64,000 nucleotides of DNA, taken from Streptomyces sp. NRRL S-455. Its GTDB lineage: Bacteria; Actinomycetota; Actinomycetes; Streptomycetales; Streptomycetaceae. The stretch covers positions 456,668 to 520,667 of the forward strand of contig NZ_JOCT01000011.1 in assembly GCF_000717875.1 (NCBI RefSeq). The letters are read 5' to 3'. The notes below the pieces were generated by a model, which saw only the letters and a list, made by a program, of their open reading frames with translations, was not told the origin of the DNA and did not search any database. Made by a program: the position numbers and the translations under genes. How positions within the stretch are numbered: position 1 is the stretch's first letter; the number at the start of each line of letters is the position of its first letter. Below, piece after piece: positions 9,174 through 16,860 of the stretch.

Positions 9174-11303
9174 TCAGCCCGTGCCGACACCGTCCGTGTC
9201 GCCCGCCGCGGACAGCCGCTGCCCGGGCACCGCGTTCGCCAGGGTCTCGGCGGCGGCCGCAGCGAGCCGTGACTCCTGGCCGAGGTTGCGGGTCTCGGCC
9301 TTGAGCGCGAGGTTCGCGACGGCGGTGTTGAACTGGACGAGGGAGGTCGGCTCGTCCGGGCCCAGCAGGTACTGCTTGAGCTCCTTGCGGTCCTCGGCCA
9401 GCGGATCGGCGGCCGGGTCGCGCACCGCGGCGAGCAGCTCACCCAGCTCGGTCGCGCTGTTGGACAGGATCACCGCGGCACGCACCGCCGTGTTGTTCCG
9501 CTTGAACTCCTCAACACCCACGCCGGCGGAGTCGGTGACCGCGTACGGCTTGCCGCTCGCGATGAAGTCCGAGACCACGCTGGAGATGTCGGACACCATC
9601 GCGTCGGAGACGTTGAAGCAGTCGTACAGACGCGGCTGCGCGCCGGTGATGACGCGGTGCTCCCAGGACGGGAAGGCACGCCAGTAGGCGTCGTGCCACT
9701 CGGCACGCAGCCGGGCGACCTCCTCGTGCTTCGCGACGTCGACCAGTCCGTCACGGGTGGCCTCGGCCTCGTCACGCCGTTCGCCGCCGGAGCCGGACAG
9801 CTCGGCGAGCCGGGCCTCGATCCGGGCCAGTTCGGCCTTGGCGTCCGCCTGGGCGGCCGTGTCGGCGACGAAGCGCGGGTCGATGGCTCGCTCGGCGGCC
9901 GCCTTCCTGACCAGGGCGGCGATGCGCTGGTGGGCGGCCTTGGCGTCCTTGCTGACGTTGCCGGTGAACGGGTGCGGCTTGTACAGGACGCGGACCGGCG
10001 GGTCGGCCGTGATCAGCCTCTGCACGATGTTCTCGCCGGCCAGCACGATGGAGGTGTTGCCCGGGTTGCCGTCCCAGCCCTCCCAGGTGGGGGCGTACAG
10101 GACCGTCGGGCAGCGTCCATCGGCGGCTCCGCCGCGGGGGCCCTCGGGCACGCCCTGCCAGGTCTGGATCGGGGCGAGCTGCGGACGGCCGACCTCGACG
10201 ATGTCGTCGTCGCGGACACCGACGTCGGCGATGGCGTACCGGTCGCGGCCCGCGCGGCCGGCGGTCCACACCTCGTCGTAGACCTTGCTGTACGGGTTGA
10301 CGCTGGCGAGCTTGTCGCTGTCGCCGTGGCCGATGAAGACGTGCTTCATGGTGGGCACGCGCAGCATGTGGATGTTCTTGCCGACGTTCGCCGCGTAGAG
10401 CGCGACGCGCACGGTGGACAGGTCCATGTTCATCAGGTGCACCCCTCCGGGCACGCAGATGACGGGGACCGTGGTGGGCGCCAGATTGTTCAGGATGGCC
10501 CGCTCACGCAGGATGATCAGCGGCTTGGAGTCCAGGTTCTCCATGGTGTCCAGCCACATGTTGACCTGGTACGCGGAGTCCTTCGAGCCGGAGAAGTACA
10601 GGACCGTCTCCGGCTGGTACTCGCCCAGCCAGTCGTCGACGGCCGCCAGGACCCTCTCGGCCTTCGGCGGGATCCTCCGGCCGCGCACGTACGGCACCAG
10701 CGCCAGCACGTACACGGTGCTGAGCACGACCGTGATGCCGATGCCGACGAAGCCGACGAGGGCCGACTTGACCTGGGCGGCGAGCAGGATGCCGGCGACC
10801 GCCGCGAGGTCGAGGTGCAGCATCTTCTCGGCGGACCGGTGCAGCAGCTTGCGCGGCGGGGCGTCCGGGATCCGGATGCGGGACTTGAGGTCGACGTTGC
10901 GAGTGGCGACCGGCATGCGGCGGCGGTTGCGGATGAGCTGGACCAGCGCGCCGTGCGGGGCCTGCAGACCGTAGAAGGCGATGAAGCAGGCGATCGCCCC
11001 GTAGTAGATCAGGTTGTCCGCGAGGGACAGCCGGGCCAGCAGCAGGACGAGCAGCAGCTGCCGGATCAGGAAGCGGATCGACAGGCCGGCCCGGACCTTG
11101 CCGAGGCGGTTGATCAGGTAGCTGCCCTTGCGGTGCAGATAGTGGTCCGCCAGGTACGTCACGGCGGCCGCTGCCGCGAAGGCGGGGACGCTCGGGACGA
11201 GCGCGGCCAGCATGAGGGCGGGGAAGCCCGCCATCATGAGGACCGCCGCGGCCAGCTCGGCCGCGCTGCCCACCCGGGCGACGCGAATAGCGGTGGATAT
11301 CAC
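9174..11303 (-). CDS. Membrane-anchored CDP-glycerol glycerophosphotransferase-like polymerase (TagF-like), copy 2
   Basis: 709 residues, paralogous to the gene at 5655-7706 over nearly its whole length. The N-terminal ~220 residues contain several hydrophobic helices. The catalytic part has ETVLYFSGSKDSAYQVNMW, IGHGDSDKLASVNPYSK, LYAPTWEGWDGNPGN, YKPHPFTGN and MVSDISSVVSDFIASGKPY. A charged region at about 500-560 looks like a helical insertion. The start is a GTG with AGG about eight bases upstream. The two copies could act in series (primer and polymerase) or make different polymers. Orientation and the strong terminator show it is transcribed apart from copy 1. Confidence 0.88.
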   Translation of the reverse strand: MISTAIRVARVGSAAELAAAVLMMAGFPALMLAALVPSVPAFAAAAAVTYLADHYLHRKGSYLINRLGKVRAGLSIRFLIRQLLLVLLLARLSLADNLIYYGAIACFIAFYGLQAPHGALVQLIRNRRRMPVATRNVDLKSRIRIPDAPPRKLLHRSAEKMLHLDLAAVAGILLAAQVKSALVGFVGIGITVVLSTVYVLALVPYVRGRRIPPKAERVLAAVDDWLGEYQPETVLYFSGSKDSAYQVNMWLDTMENLDSKPLIILRERAILNNLAPTTVPVICVPGGVHLMNMDLSTVRVALYAANVGKNIHMLRVPTMKHVFIGHGDSDKLASVNPYSKVYDEVWTAGRAGRDRYAIADVGVRDDDIVEVGRPQLAPIQTWQGVPEGPRGGAADGRCPTVLYAPTWEGWDGNPGNTSIVLAGENIVQRLITADPPVRVLYKPHPFTGNVSKDAKAAHQRIAALVRKAAAERAIDPRFVADTAAQADAKAELARIEARLAELSGSGGERRDEAEATRDGLVDVAKHEEVARLRAEWHDAYWRAFPSWEHRVITGAQPRLYDCFNVSDAMVSDISSVVSDFIASGKPYAVTDSAGVGVEEFKRNNTAVRAAVILSNSATELGELLAAVRDPAADPLAEDRKELKQYLLGPDEPTSLVQFNTAVANLALKAETRNLGQESRLAAAAAETLANAVPGQRLSAAGDTDGVGTG

Positions 11304-11472
11304 GGAGAAACCTGCTCTTGGGAGGGGTGTGCCGGTCTTGTTCGCAAATGCGGCTGGTCTGTGAATATTTACGAGGGTATGGATTCAGGCCCCTGCGAAC
11401 ACTCCTGTTGTCGAACCTGTTAACAGGAGGGCGCAGAGGCCTGAATTACTGAAGTCTATTTGGCGCCAATTA

Positions 11473-12969
11473 TTACACGCCGTCCTGCCGGTCCAGCACC
11501 GTGGCCAGCGCCTGCTCGAAGCCGGAGGCCCGGGCCGCGCCGGCGGTCGGGTCCTGCTGGCGGACGTCGATGACGTGGCCGGTCAGCTCGGACAGCAGCA
11601 CGTCGAGCGAGGTGCGGGCCACGGCCTCGGAGGACAGCAGCGAGCCGGACGGCTCCTGGCCGAAGGCCTTGGTGCGCATGGGGGTGGCCGTGCGCTCGGG
11701 GTTGATGCAGTTGACGCGGACGCCGTCGCCGGCCCACTCGTCGGACAGCGCCTGGGTGAGGTTCACCATGGCGGCCTTGGTGGAGGAGTACAGGCTGTAC
11801 TCGGCGCGACCGCGCGTGTAGCTGCTGGACGTGTACAGCAGCAACTGGCCCTTCGTCTCGGACAGGTACTTGTACGACGACCGGGCGATCTGCACCGGGG
11901 CCAGGTAGTTGACCTTCAGCGCCTCCTCGATGGTGGCGTTGTCGGTCTCGGCGAGCTTGCCTATGCGCAGCACGCCCGCGGTGTTCACCACGTAGTCGAT
12001 GCGGCCGGTCTCGGCGTACGCCTTGGACAGCGCGTCGTCGACCTCCTCGGGGTTCTCCACGTGGGTGCCGGTGGTGGAACGGCCGAGGGCGTAGACCTTG
12101 GCGCCGTAGGACTCGGCGAGCTCGGCGATGTCCTTGCCGATGCCGTAGGAGCCGCCGAAGACGACCATCGTCTTGCCGGTGAGGAGCTCGCGGTAGGCCT
12201 CCTCGCCGTTCTGCTCGGGCGCGGCCGTGGAGGCGAGCTGGAAGAGCTTGTCGGCGATGAAGACGTCGACGGGCTGGGTGACCTTCATGTTGTACTCGTC
12301 ACCCGCGACGACGTGGATCGGCACGTCCGGCAGGTACTTGAGCACGACCGAGCAGTCGTCGGTGGCCTGGAAGTTGGGGTCGCCGGCGGCGACCTCGTAG
12401 GCCCGCTTGATCGTGGACAGCTTGAACGCCTGCGGGGTCTGGCCGCGGCGCAGCCGGGAGCGGTCCGGGATCTCGGTGATGAACTCGCCGTCCTCGCCGT
12501 GCGTGCGCGTGACGATGATGGTGTCCGCGGACGGGATGGCGACGTCGACGGCCTGGTAGCGCTCCAGCGCCACGACGCAGTCGTCGATGACGCGCTGCGA
12601 CAGCAGGGGGCGCACGGCGTCGTGGAAGAGGACGTTGGCGTCCTCGCCCTCGGCCAGGCCCTCGCCCAGCGCGGCGATGGCGCGCTCGGTGGTCTCGTTC
12701 CGCGTGGAGCCGCCCTCGATGATCTTCGAGACCTTCTTGAAGCCGGCCTTGGCGACGATCTTCTCGACGTCGGGCACGTAGCCCTGCGCCATCAGCACGA
12801 TGATGTCGTCGATCGAGTCCGCGTTCTCGAAAGTGGTCAGCGTGTGCTCGATGACTGCCTTGCCGGCGATCTTCAGCAGCTGCTTGGGGATCGACAGACC
12901 CACCCGCTGACCGGTGCCACCGGCCAGGATCACTGCGGTGGTACGGGGCTTGGCTATGTGCTGGGACAC
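11473..12969 (-). CDS. Bifunctional polyol-phosphate cytidylyltransferase / dehydrogenase (CDP-ribitol synthase-like)
   Basis: 498 residues from the GTG at 12969, which has AGG about eight bases upstream; a longer frame exists. The first ~230 residues are an IspD-type cytidylyltransferase: VILAGGTGQRVGLSIPKQLL, STRNETTERAI, FHDAVRPLLS and RRGQTPQAFKL. The second half is a short-chain dehydrogenase with VVFGGSYGIGKDIAELA, VVNTAGVLRIG and the Tyr-x3-Lys pair in YSLYSSTKAA. This fusion is known from Haemophilus Bcs1/Acs1, which reduces ribulose 5-phosphate and activates ribitol 5-phosphate with CTP. An IspD role in isoprenoid synthesis is less likely because of the fused reductase. It would supply the CDP-polyol to the TagF-like genes alongside. 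Confidence 0.87.
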   Translation of the reverse strand: MSQHIAKPRTTAVILAGGTGQRVGLSIPKQLLKIAGKAVIEHTLTTFENADSIDDIIVLMAQGYVPDVEKIVAKAGFKKVSKIIEGGSTRNETTERAIAALGEGLAEGEDANVLFHDAVRPLLSQRVIDDCVVALERYQAVDVAIPSADTIIVTRTHGEDGEFITEIPDRSRLRRGQTPQAFKLSTIKRAYEVAAGDPNFQATDDCSVVLKYLPDVPIHVVAGDEYNMKVTQPVDVFIADKLFQLASTAAPEQNGEEAYRELLTGKTMVVFGGSYGIGKDIAELAESYGAKVYALGRSTTGTHVENPEEVDDALSKAYAETGRIDYVVNTAGVLRIGKLAETDNATIEEALKVNYLAPVQIARSSYKYLSETKGQLLLYTSSSYTRGRAEYSLYSSTKAAMVNLTQALSDEWAGDGVRVNCINPERTATPMRTKAFGQEPSGSLLSSEAVARTSLDVLLSELTGHVIDVRQQDPTAGAARASGFEQALATVLDRQDGV

Positions 12970-13493
12970 AGGTGACCTACCTTGGGGCGACAGGGAACCT
13001 GGAAATGGTCCCACTTGTGGTTACCGCTGTGCAAGGTGAGCGACCTCCGCCGCATATGTGCGCGCAACCTGTCATTCACCTCCCACTCCTGGCGATGGGT
13101 GAGACGGCTGTGCGGGCCTCCGGGAAATGCGCTGTGAGTAACTCCACAGAAGCTCAGCGACGTCGGAGACGCTCAAGACAGCGGTGACCGAGGACCTTCG
13201 CGAGTTCCTTGGACGATGTCTGGTGCACGGTACGCGCTTTGACGGTACCGCCCGCAGCGGCGAGTGCCGCGTACGGTGCGCGAGTGGCACGGTGTGCCGA
13301 TCTTCACGTCTCCGGGCGCCGGACTGCACGCGTTCTTCATATGCGTGACCGCGCCGCCCGGGGCGAGTCGCGAATACGGCTCGCCGGGCGGCTCATTGCC
13401 GCGGAATTCCTTGTTGCGATTCCGCAGCTTTTCGGTCTCGGCGAGGGCAAGGGACTTTTCACCGTGTCCAGGACCGGCTGGAAGAACCGAAAA
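12970..13493. other. Long intergenic region upstream of the CDP-ribitol synthase-like gene
   Basis: About 520 bases with no convincing gene. Short open frames on both strands lack ribosome-binding sites and are rich in Arg/Ser/Pro as expected by chance at this base composition. The stretch should contain the promoter of the minus-strand cytidylyltransferase gene. No recognised riboswitch or operator was seen. Confidence 0.45.
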
Positions 13494-13523
13494 GAGCCCG
13501 GGAACCCGATGGGTCCCAGGCTC
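13494..13523 (-). terminator. Hairpin terminator of the PhoD-like gene
   Basis: Arms of about 13 bases (GAGCC...GGGA..CCC with its complement, two imperfections) around the loop GAT, 24 bases past the stop of the minus-strand phosphatase gene. On that strand it is followed by TTTT, as in a classical intrinsic terminator. Confidence 0.7.
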
Positions 13524-13546
13524 TCACACCGGTCGCTCGTGGACGG

Positions 13547-15097
13547 TCAGACGACCTCGACGCCCGGTCGGCCCGCCTCGACCCTCAGCTTGGCCAGCGT
13601 GCTCGGCGTCGCCGTGGGCTGCCGCACGGTGTCGACGACGCGCACCTGTGCGTCGATGCCGTCCCTGCGGACGTCGAAGAGGTGGTAGCCGCGGTGTGCG
13701 TCGAGCAGCTTCCAGTGCGGGTTGTCCGGGCGCCGCGGGTCCCACTCCCTGCGGAAGGCCGCCTGGTCCTGGTCGCCGTTGCTGGAGATGGAGGTGCCGA
13801 CGAACTCGGCGCCGACGACCGCGGAGTCCGGGTCGGCGTAGTCCTCCTTGAGGTCGCTGATCATCGTCAGATGCCGGTCGCCGGAGAGCACGACCGGGTT
13901 GCGGACCTGCTTGAACTCCTCCAGGAACCGGTTGCGTTCGGCCTGGTAGCCGTCCCAGGCGTCGTAGAACCAGAGCTTGCCCTCGCCGACCTTGAGGTCG
14001 GTCTCCGCCATCGTGATCTGGGAGGCGATGAGGTTCCAGCGGGCCGGCGAGTCCTGCAGCGAGTTCAGCAGCCACCGCTTCTGCTGCGCCCCCAGCATGG
14101 TCAGCGACGGGTCCTGGGCGCCTTCCTGACTGGTGGCCTGGTCGCTGCGGTACTGCCGGGTGTCCAGGACGTTGAGCCGGGCCAGACGGCCGAACTCCAG
14201 GCGGCGGTACATCCGGATGTGAGGGCCGTTCGGCACGGCGGTGGCACGGACCGGCATGTGCTCGTAGAACGCCTGGTAGGCAGCGGTCAGCCGGGCCACG
14301 AAGGCGTCGTGCGGCTGCTTGTCCGGATCCTGCGGGATCTCCCCGGCGAAGTCGTTGTCCACTTCGTGGTCGTCGAAGGTCACCACGAAGGGGGCGTGGG
14401 CGTGCATCGCCGCGAGGTCCGGGTCGGTGCGGTACTGGGCGTACCGGTTGCGGTACTGGGCGAGGCTGAACGGCTCACCGGTGCCCTCGTGCCGCCGCAG
14501 GGCCGTCGCCGAGGGCGTCGACTCGTAGATGTAGTCACCGACGAAGACGACGACGTCCGGGTCCTGGTCGAGCATGTCCGCGTATGGCGTGAAATAGCCG
14601 TGCTGCCAGTTCTGACAGGAGGCGAGGGCCATGCGCAGGGAGCCACCGGAACTGGAGGTGTGGGGCGCGGTGCGGGTGCGGCCGACGGGCGAGAGCTGGC
14701 CGCTGGTGCGGAAGCGGTACCAGTAGACACGGTCCGGACGCAGTCCGCGTACATCCACGTGAACGCTGTGTCCGTACTCGGGCCGGGCCTGGGCGGTGCC
14801 GCGTCGGACGAGCTTTCTGAACCGGCTGTCCTCCGCGAGCTGCCATTCCACCGGTACCACCCGGTCGGGCATGCCACCGCCGTTCAGCGGGTCCGGGGCG
14901 AGCCGGGTCCACAGTACGACGCCGTCCGGCAGCGGGTCGCCGGAGGCGACGCCGAGGCTGAACACCCCGTCGGGCAGCGGCGTCTCAGCCGCGTGCGCGG
15001 CGGCCGGAAGCCACAGCTGGGCGGAGGCCGCGGCGCCGAGCACGGCGGCGCCGGCGGTCAGGAAGCGGCGTCGGTCGGGGGAAACTGCTCCGGTCAT
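13547..15097 (-). CDS. phoD: PhoD-like phosphodiesterase/alkaline phosphatase, Tat-exported
   Basis: 516 residues. The N-terminus has a twin-arginine signal, DRRRFLTAGAAVLG, ending near AAAHAAE, so the enzyme is exported folded. An N-terminal beta domain (FSLGVASGDPLPDGVVLWTR) precedes the metallophosphoesterase core. The metal ligands are visible in VVFVGDYIYES, VTFDDHEVDNDF and VVLSGDRHLTMISDL. The PhoD family cleaves phosphodiesters using Ca and Fe; the Bacillus enzyme degrades wall teichoic acid. Sitting in a polyol-phosphate polymer locus, it is a good candidate for turnover of that polymer, although phosphate scavenging alone is possible. Streptomyces usually have several PhoD copies, so the symbol marks the family only. 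Confidence 0.92.
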   Translation of the reverse strand: MTGAVSPDRRRFLTAGAAVLGAAASAQLWLPAAAHAAETPLPDGVFSLGVASGDPLPDGVVLWTRLAPDPLNGGGMPDRVVPVEWQLAEDSRFRKLVRRGTAQARPEYGHSVHVDVRGLRPDRVYWYRFRTSGQLSPVGRTRTAPHTSSSGGSLRMALASCQNWQHGYFTPYADMLDQDPDVVVFVGDYIYESTPSATALRRHEGTGEPFSLAQYRNRYAQYRTDPDLAAMHAHAPFVVTFDDHEVDNDFAGEIPQDPDKQPHDAFVARLTAAYQAFYEHMPVRATAVPNGPHIRMYRRLEFGRLARLNVLDTRQYRSDQATSQEGAQDPSLTMLGAQQKRWLLNSLQDSPARWNLIASQITMAETDLKVGEGKLWFYDAWDGYQAERNRFLEEFKQVRNPVVLSGDRHLTMISDLKEDYADPDSAVVGAEFVGTSISSNGDQDQAAFRREWDPRRPDNPHWKLLDAHRGYHLFDVRRDGIDAQVRVVDTVRQPTATPSTLAKLRVEAGRPGVEVV

Positions 15098-15212
15098 CGG
15101 GTGACTCCCTTACCTCGCTGGCCACTTGGACTCTGGGAAGCTTCACGTTCGCGGGCGGTCCGCCCGCTGAACGCCGGGGTTCACGTACATGACAACTAAG
15201 CAGACAAAAGAA

Positions 15213-15255
15213 GACTCGCCGCCAGCGCTGGAACAAGCCGTTGCCGGGGCGAGTC
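15213..15255 (-). terminator. Hairpin terminator of FG-GAP gene 1
   Basis: Arms GACTCGCC (15213-15220) and GGCGAGTC (15248-15255) with a further inner GC-rich structure. On the minus strand it follows the stop at 15266 by 10 bases and is followed by TTCTTTTG. Confidence 0.65.
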
Positions 15256-15265
15256 TGACAGATGA

Positions 15266-16777
15266 TCAGTAAGCGAAGCCGGTGCCGAGACGGGCTCCCG
15301 TGGCGGTCGTGCCGAGGAGCGTGTTGCCGAAGGTCGTGGTGCCGTTGGGGCTCACGACGGTCGTCGGGCCGGACCTGAAGTACCAGACGGACCCGGCGTT
15401 GCCGTTCTCCCCCGGCGCGCCCGCGGCCAGGTCGGCCAGGCCGTCCTGGTCGGCGTCGGCGAGGTGGACGGCCTTTCCGAACGCGTCGAGCTTCTCCGCG
15501 GAGCCGGGCACGTTGGGCGTGTTCTGCGTGACCGCCTGGGCGCCGGCGCCGGTGAGCCCGGCCTTGGTGCCGCGCAGCACGACGACCGCGCCGGCGTCGG
15601 ACACCGTGCCCAGGTCCTCACCGGGCAGACCGGTCACCACGTCCGGGTGGCCGTCGCCGTCCACGTCGGCGACCTGGACGTCCGTCCCGAAGCCGTCGCC
15701 CCGCTCGGCGGAACCGGGCACGCCGGGGCTGTCCTGGTTGAGGTGCGTGGCCCTGGTGCCGTCGGCCCCCTCGGCACCGCCCGGTATCCAGGTGACCCGG
15801 CCGCCCTTGGCGGTGGGGGTGTCGAGGTCGCTGTCGTACCCGGTGACGGCCCGGCCGACCACGATGTCGTCGAAGCCGTCCTGGTCGATGTCCCCGATGT
15901 CGAGGTTCTCGCCGCCCTGGAGCCGGTAGCCGTCGCTGCCCTGCACGGTGGTGTACGGGGCCAGACCCTGCTCGCCGCCCAGCCAGTACACGACCCGCCG
16001 GGCGTCGAACTCGTCGCCGTCGTTCTGGGTGGCGGCGACGTCGGTGACACCGTCGCCGTTGAGGTCACCGGTGGCCAGGTCGAGGACGCGGGTGTCGAAC
16101 TCGTCCCGCACGATCTGCTCGCCGTGGCCGGAGGAACCGTCGCGGGAGAACGGGCCGTTCACGACCCGCAGATTGAACTGGTTCTCCACGGTCACCAGAT
16201 CCTCGGCACCGTCGCCGTTCACGTCGCCGACGGTCAGGCGCCCTTGCCCGCCGAGCCCGTCGTAGGCCTTCCCGGTGGCCAGGGCGGCACCGCCGGACAG
16301 GCCCTTCGCACCGCCCCACAGGACTTCTGCCAGCCCGGACTCGGCGCCTCCGTCGGCCGTGTCCTCGCCGCCCACGCCGACGACCAGGTCCGCGTAACCG
16401 TCGCGGTCGAGGTCGGCGGTGGTGAGCGCGCCGCCGAACCCGTCGTCCACCTCGGGGCTGCCGGGCACACCGGCCGTGCTCTGGCTGACGACCTGCCGCG
16501 TCGTCACGTTCAGCCCGTTCTTCGAGCCGTAGACCACGGCGACGTATCCGGCACCCTTCTTGCCATCGACGGTCGCGGCCGGGGCGGCCACCGCGAGGTC
16601 GGCGTAGCCGTCGCCGTTGAAGTCGTCGTGCAGACGCTTGGCGCTGGGCGTGGTGGCGGTCGTGGCCGAGGTCACGGCGCCGGCGCCGGGTATCGCCAGG
16701 GCGCCGGCGACGAGGGTGACGCCGGTGGCGACGACGAGACGTCCGCGCGGGGAACGCCGGTGGGAACGCGAGGTCAT
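15266..16777 (-). CDS. Secreted FG-GAP/VCBS repeat beta-propeller protein 1
   Basis: 503 residues from the ATG at 16777, preceded by AGGA at good spacing; a longer frame upstream is Arg/Pro/His-rich and unlikely. A signal peptide (basic start, then LVVATGVTLVAGALAIPGAG) is followed by seven calcium-binding loops of the DxDxDG type: DFNGDGYADLAVAAP, DLDRDGYADLVVG, DVNGDGAEDLVT, DLNGDGVTDVAA, DIDQDGFDDIVVG, DVDGDGHPDVVTG and DADQDGLADLAAG. Seven repeats fit one seven-bladed, integrin-alpha-like propeller. No wall-sorting motif or enzyme domain is present. Such proteins bind ligands or surfaces; here a binding role at the wall polymer is an inference from the neighbours. Confidence 0.88.
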   Translation of the reverse strand: MTSRSHRRSPRGRLVVATGVTLVAGALAIPGAGAVTSATTATTPSAKRLHDDFNGDGYADLAVAAPAATVDGKKGAGYVAVVYGSKNGLNVTTRQVVSQSTAGVPGSPEVDDGFGGALTTADLDRDGYADLVVGVGGEDTADGGAESGLAEVLWGGAKGLSGGAALATGKAYDGLGGQGRLTVGDVNGDGAEDLVTVENQFNLRVVNGPFSRDGSSGHGEQIVRDEFDTRVLDLATGDLNGDGVTDVAATQNDGDEFDARRVVYWLGGEQGLAPYTTVQGSDGYRLQGGENLDIGDIDQDGFDDIVVGRAVTGYDSDLDTPTAKGGRVTWIPGGAEGADGTRATHLNQDSPGVPGSAERGDGFGTDVQVADVDGDGHPDVVTGLPGEDLGTVSDAGAVVVLRGTKAGLTGAGAQAVTQNTPNVPGSAEKLDAFGKAVHLADADQDGLADLAAGAPGENGNAGSVWYFRSGPTTVVSPNGTTTFGNTLLGTTATGARLGTGFAY

Positions 16778-16860
16778 GTGATTCCTGTCGTGAAAAGAGC
16801 TGTTCAGCGTGTGAAGCCCGTACCGAGGGTGCCTGTGGGGCCGGTTGTCGCGGTCGGGGG

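Noticed and set aside
12970..13014. Longer N-terminus of the cytidylyltransferase fusion (start at 13014)
   Set aside because: The extra 15 residues (MGPFPGSLSPQG...) overlap the ribosome-binding site of the inner GTG and are not part of the family.
13072..13493. Short frames on both strands in the gap upstream of the CDP-ribitol synthase-like gene
   Set aside because: No ribosome-binding site, no recognisable family, composition as expected by chance.
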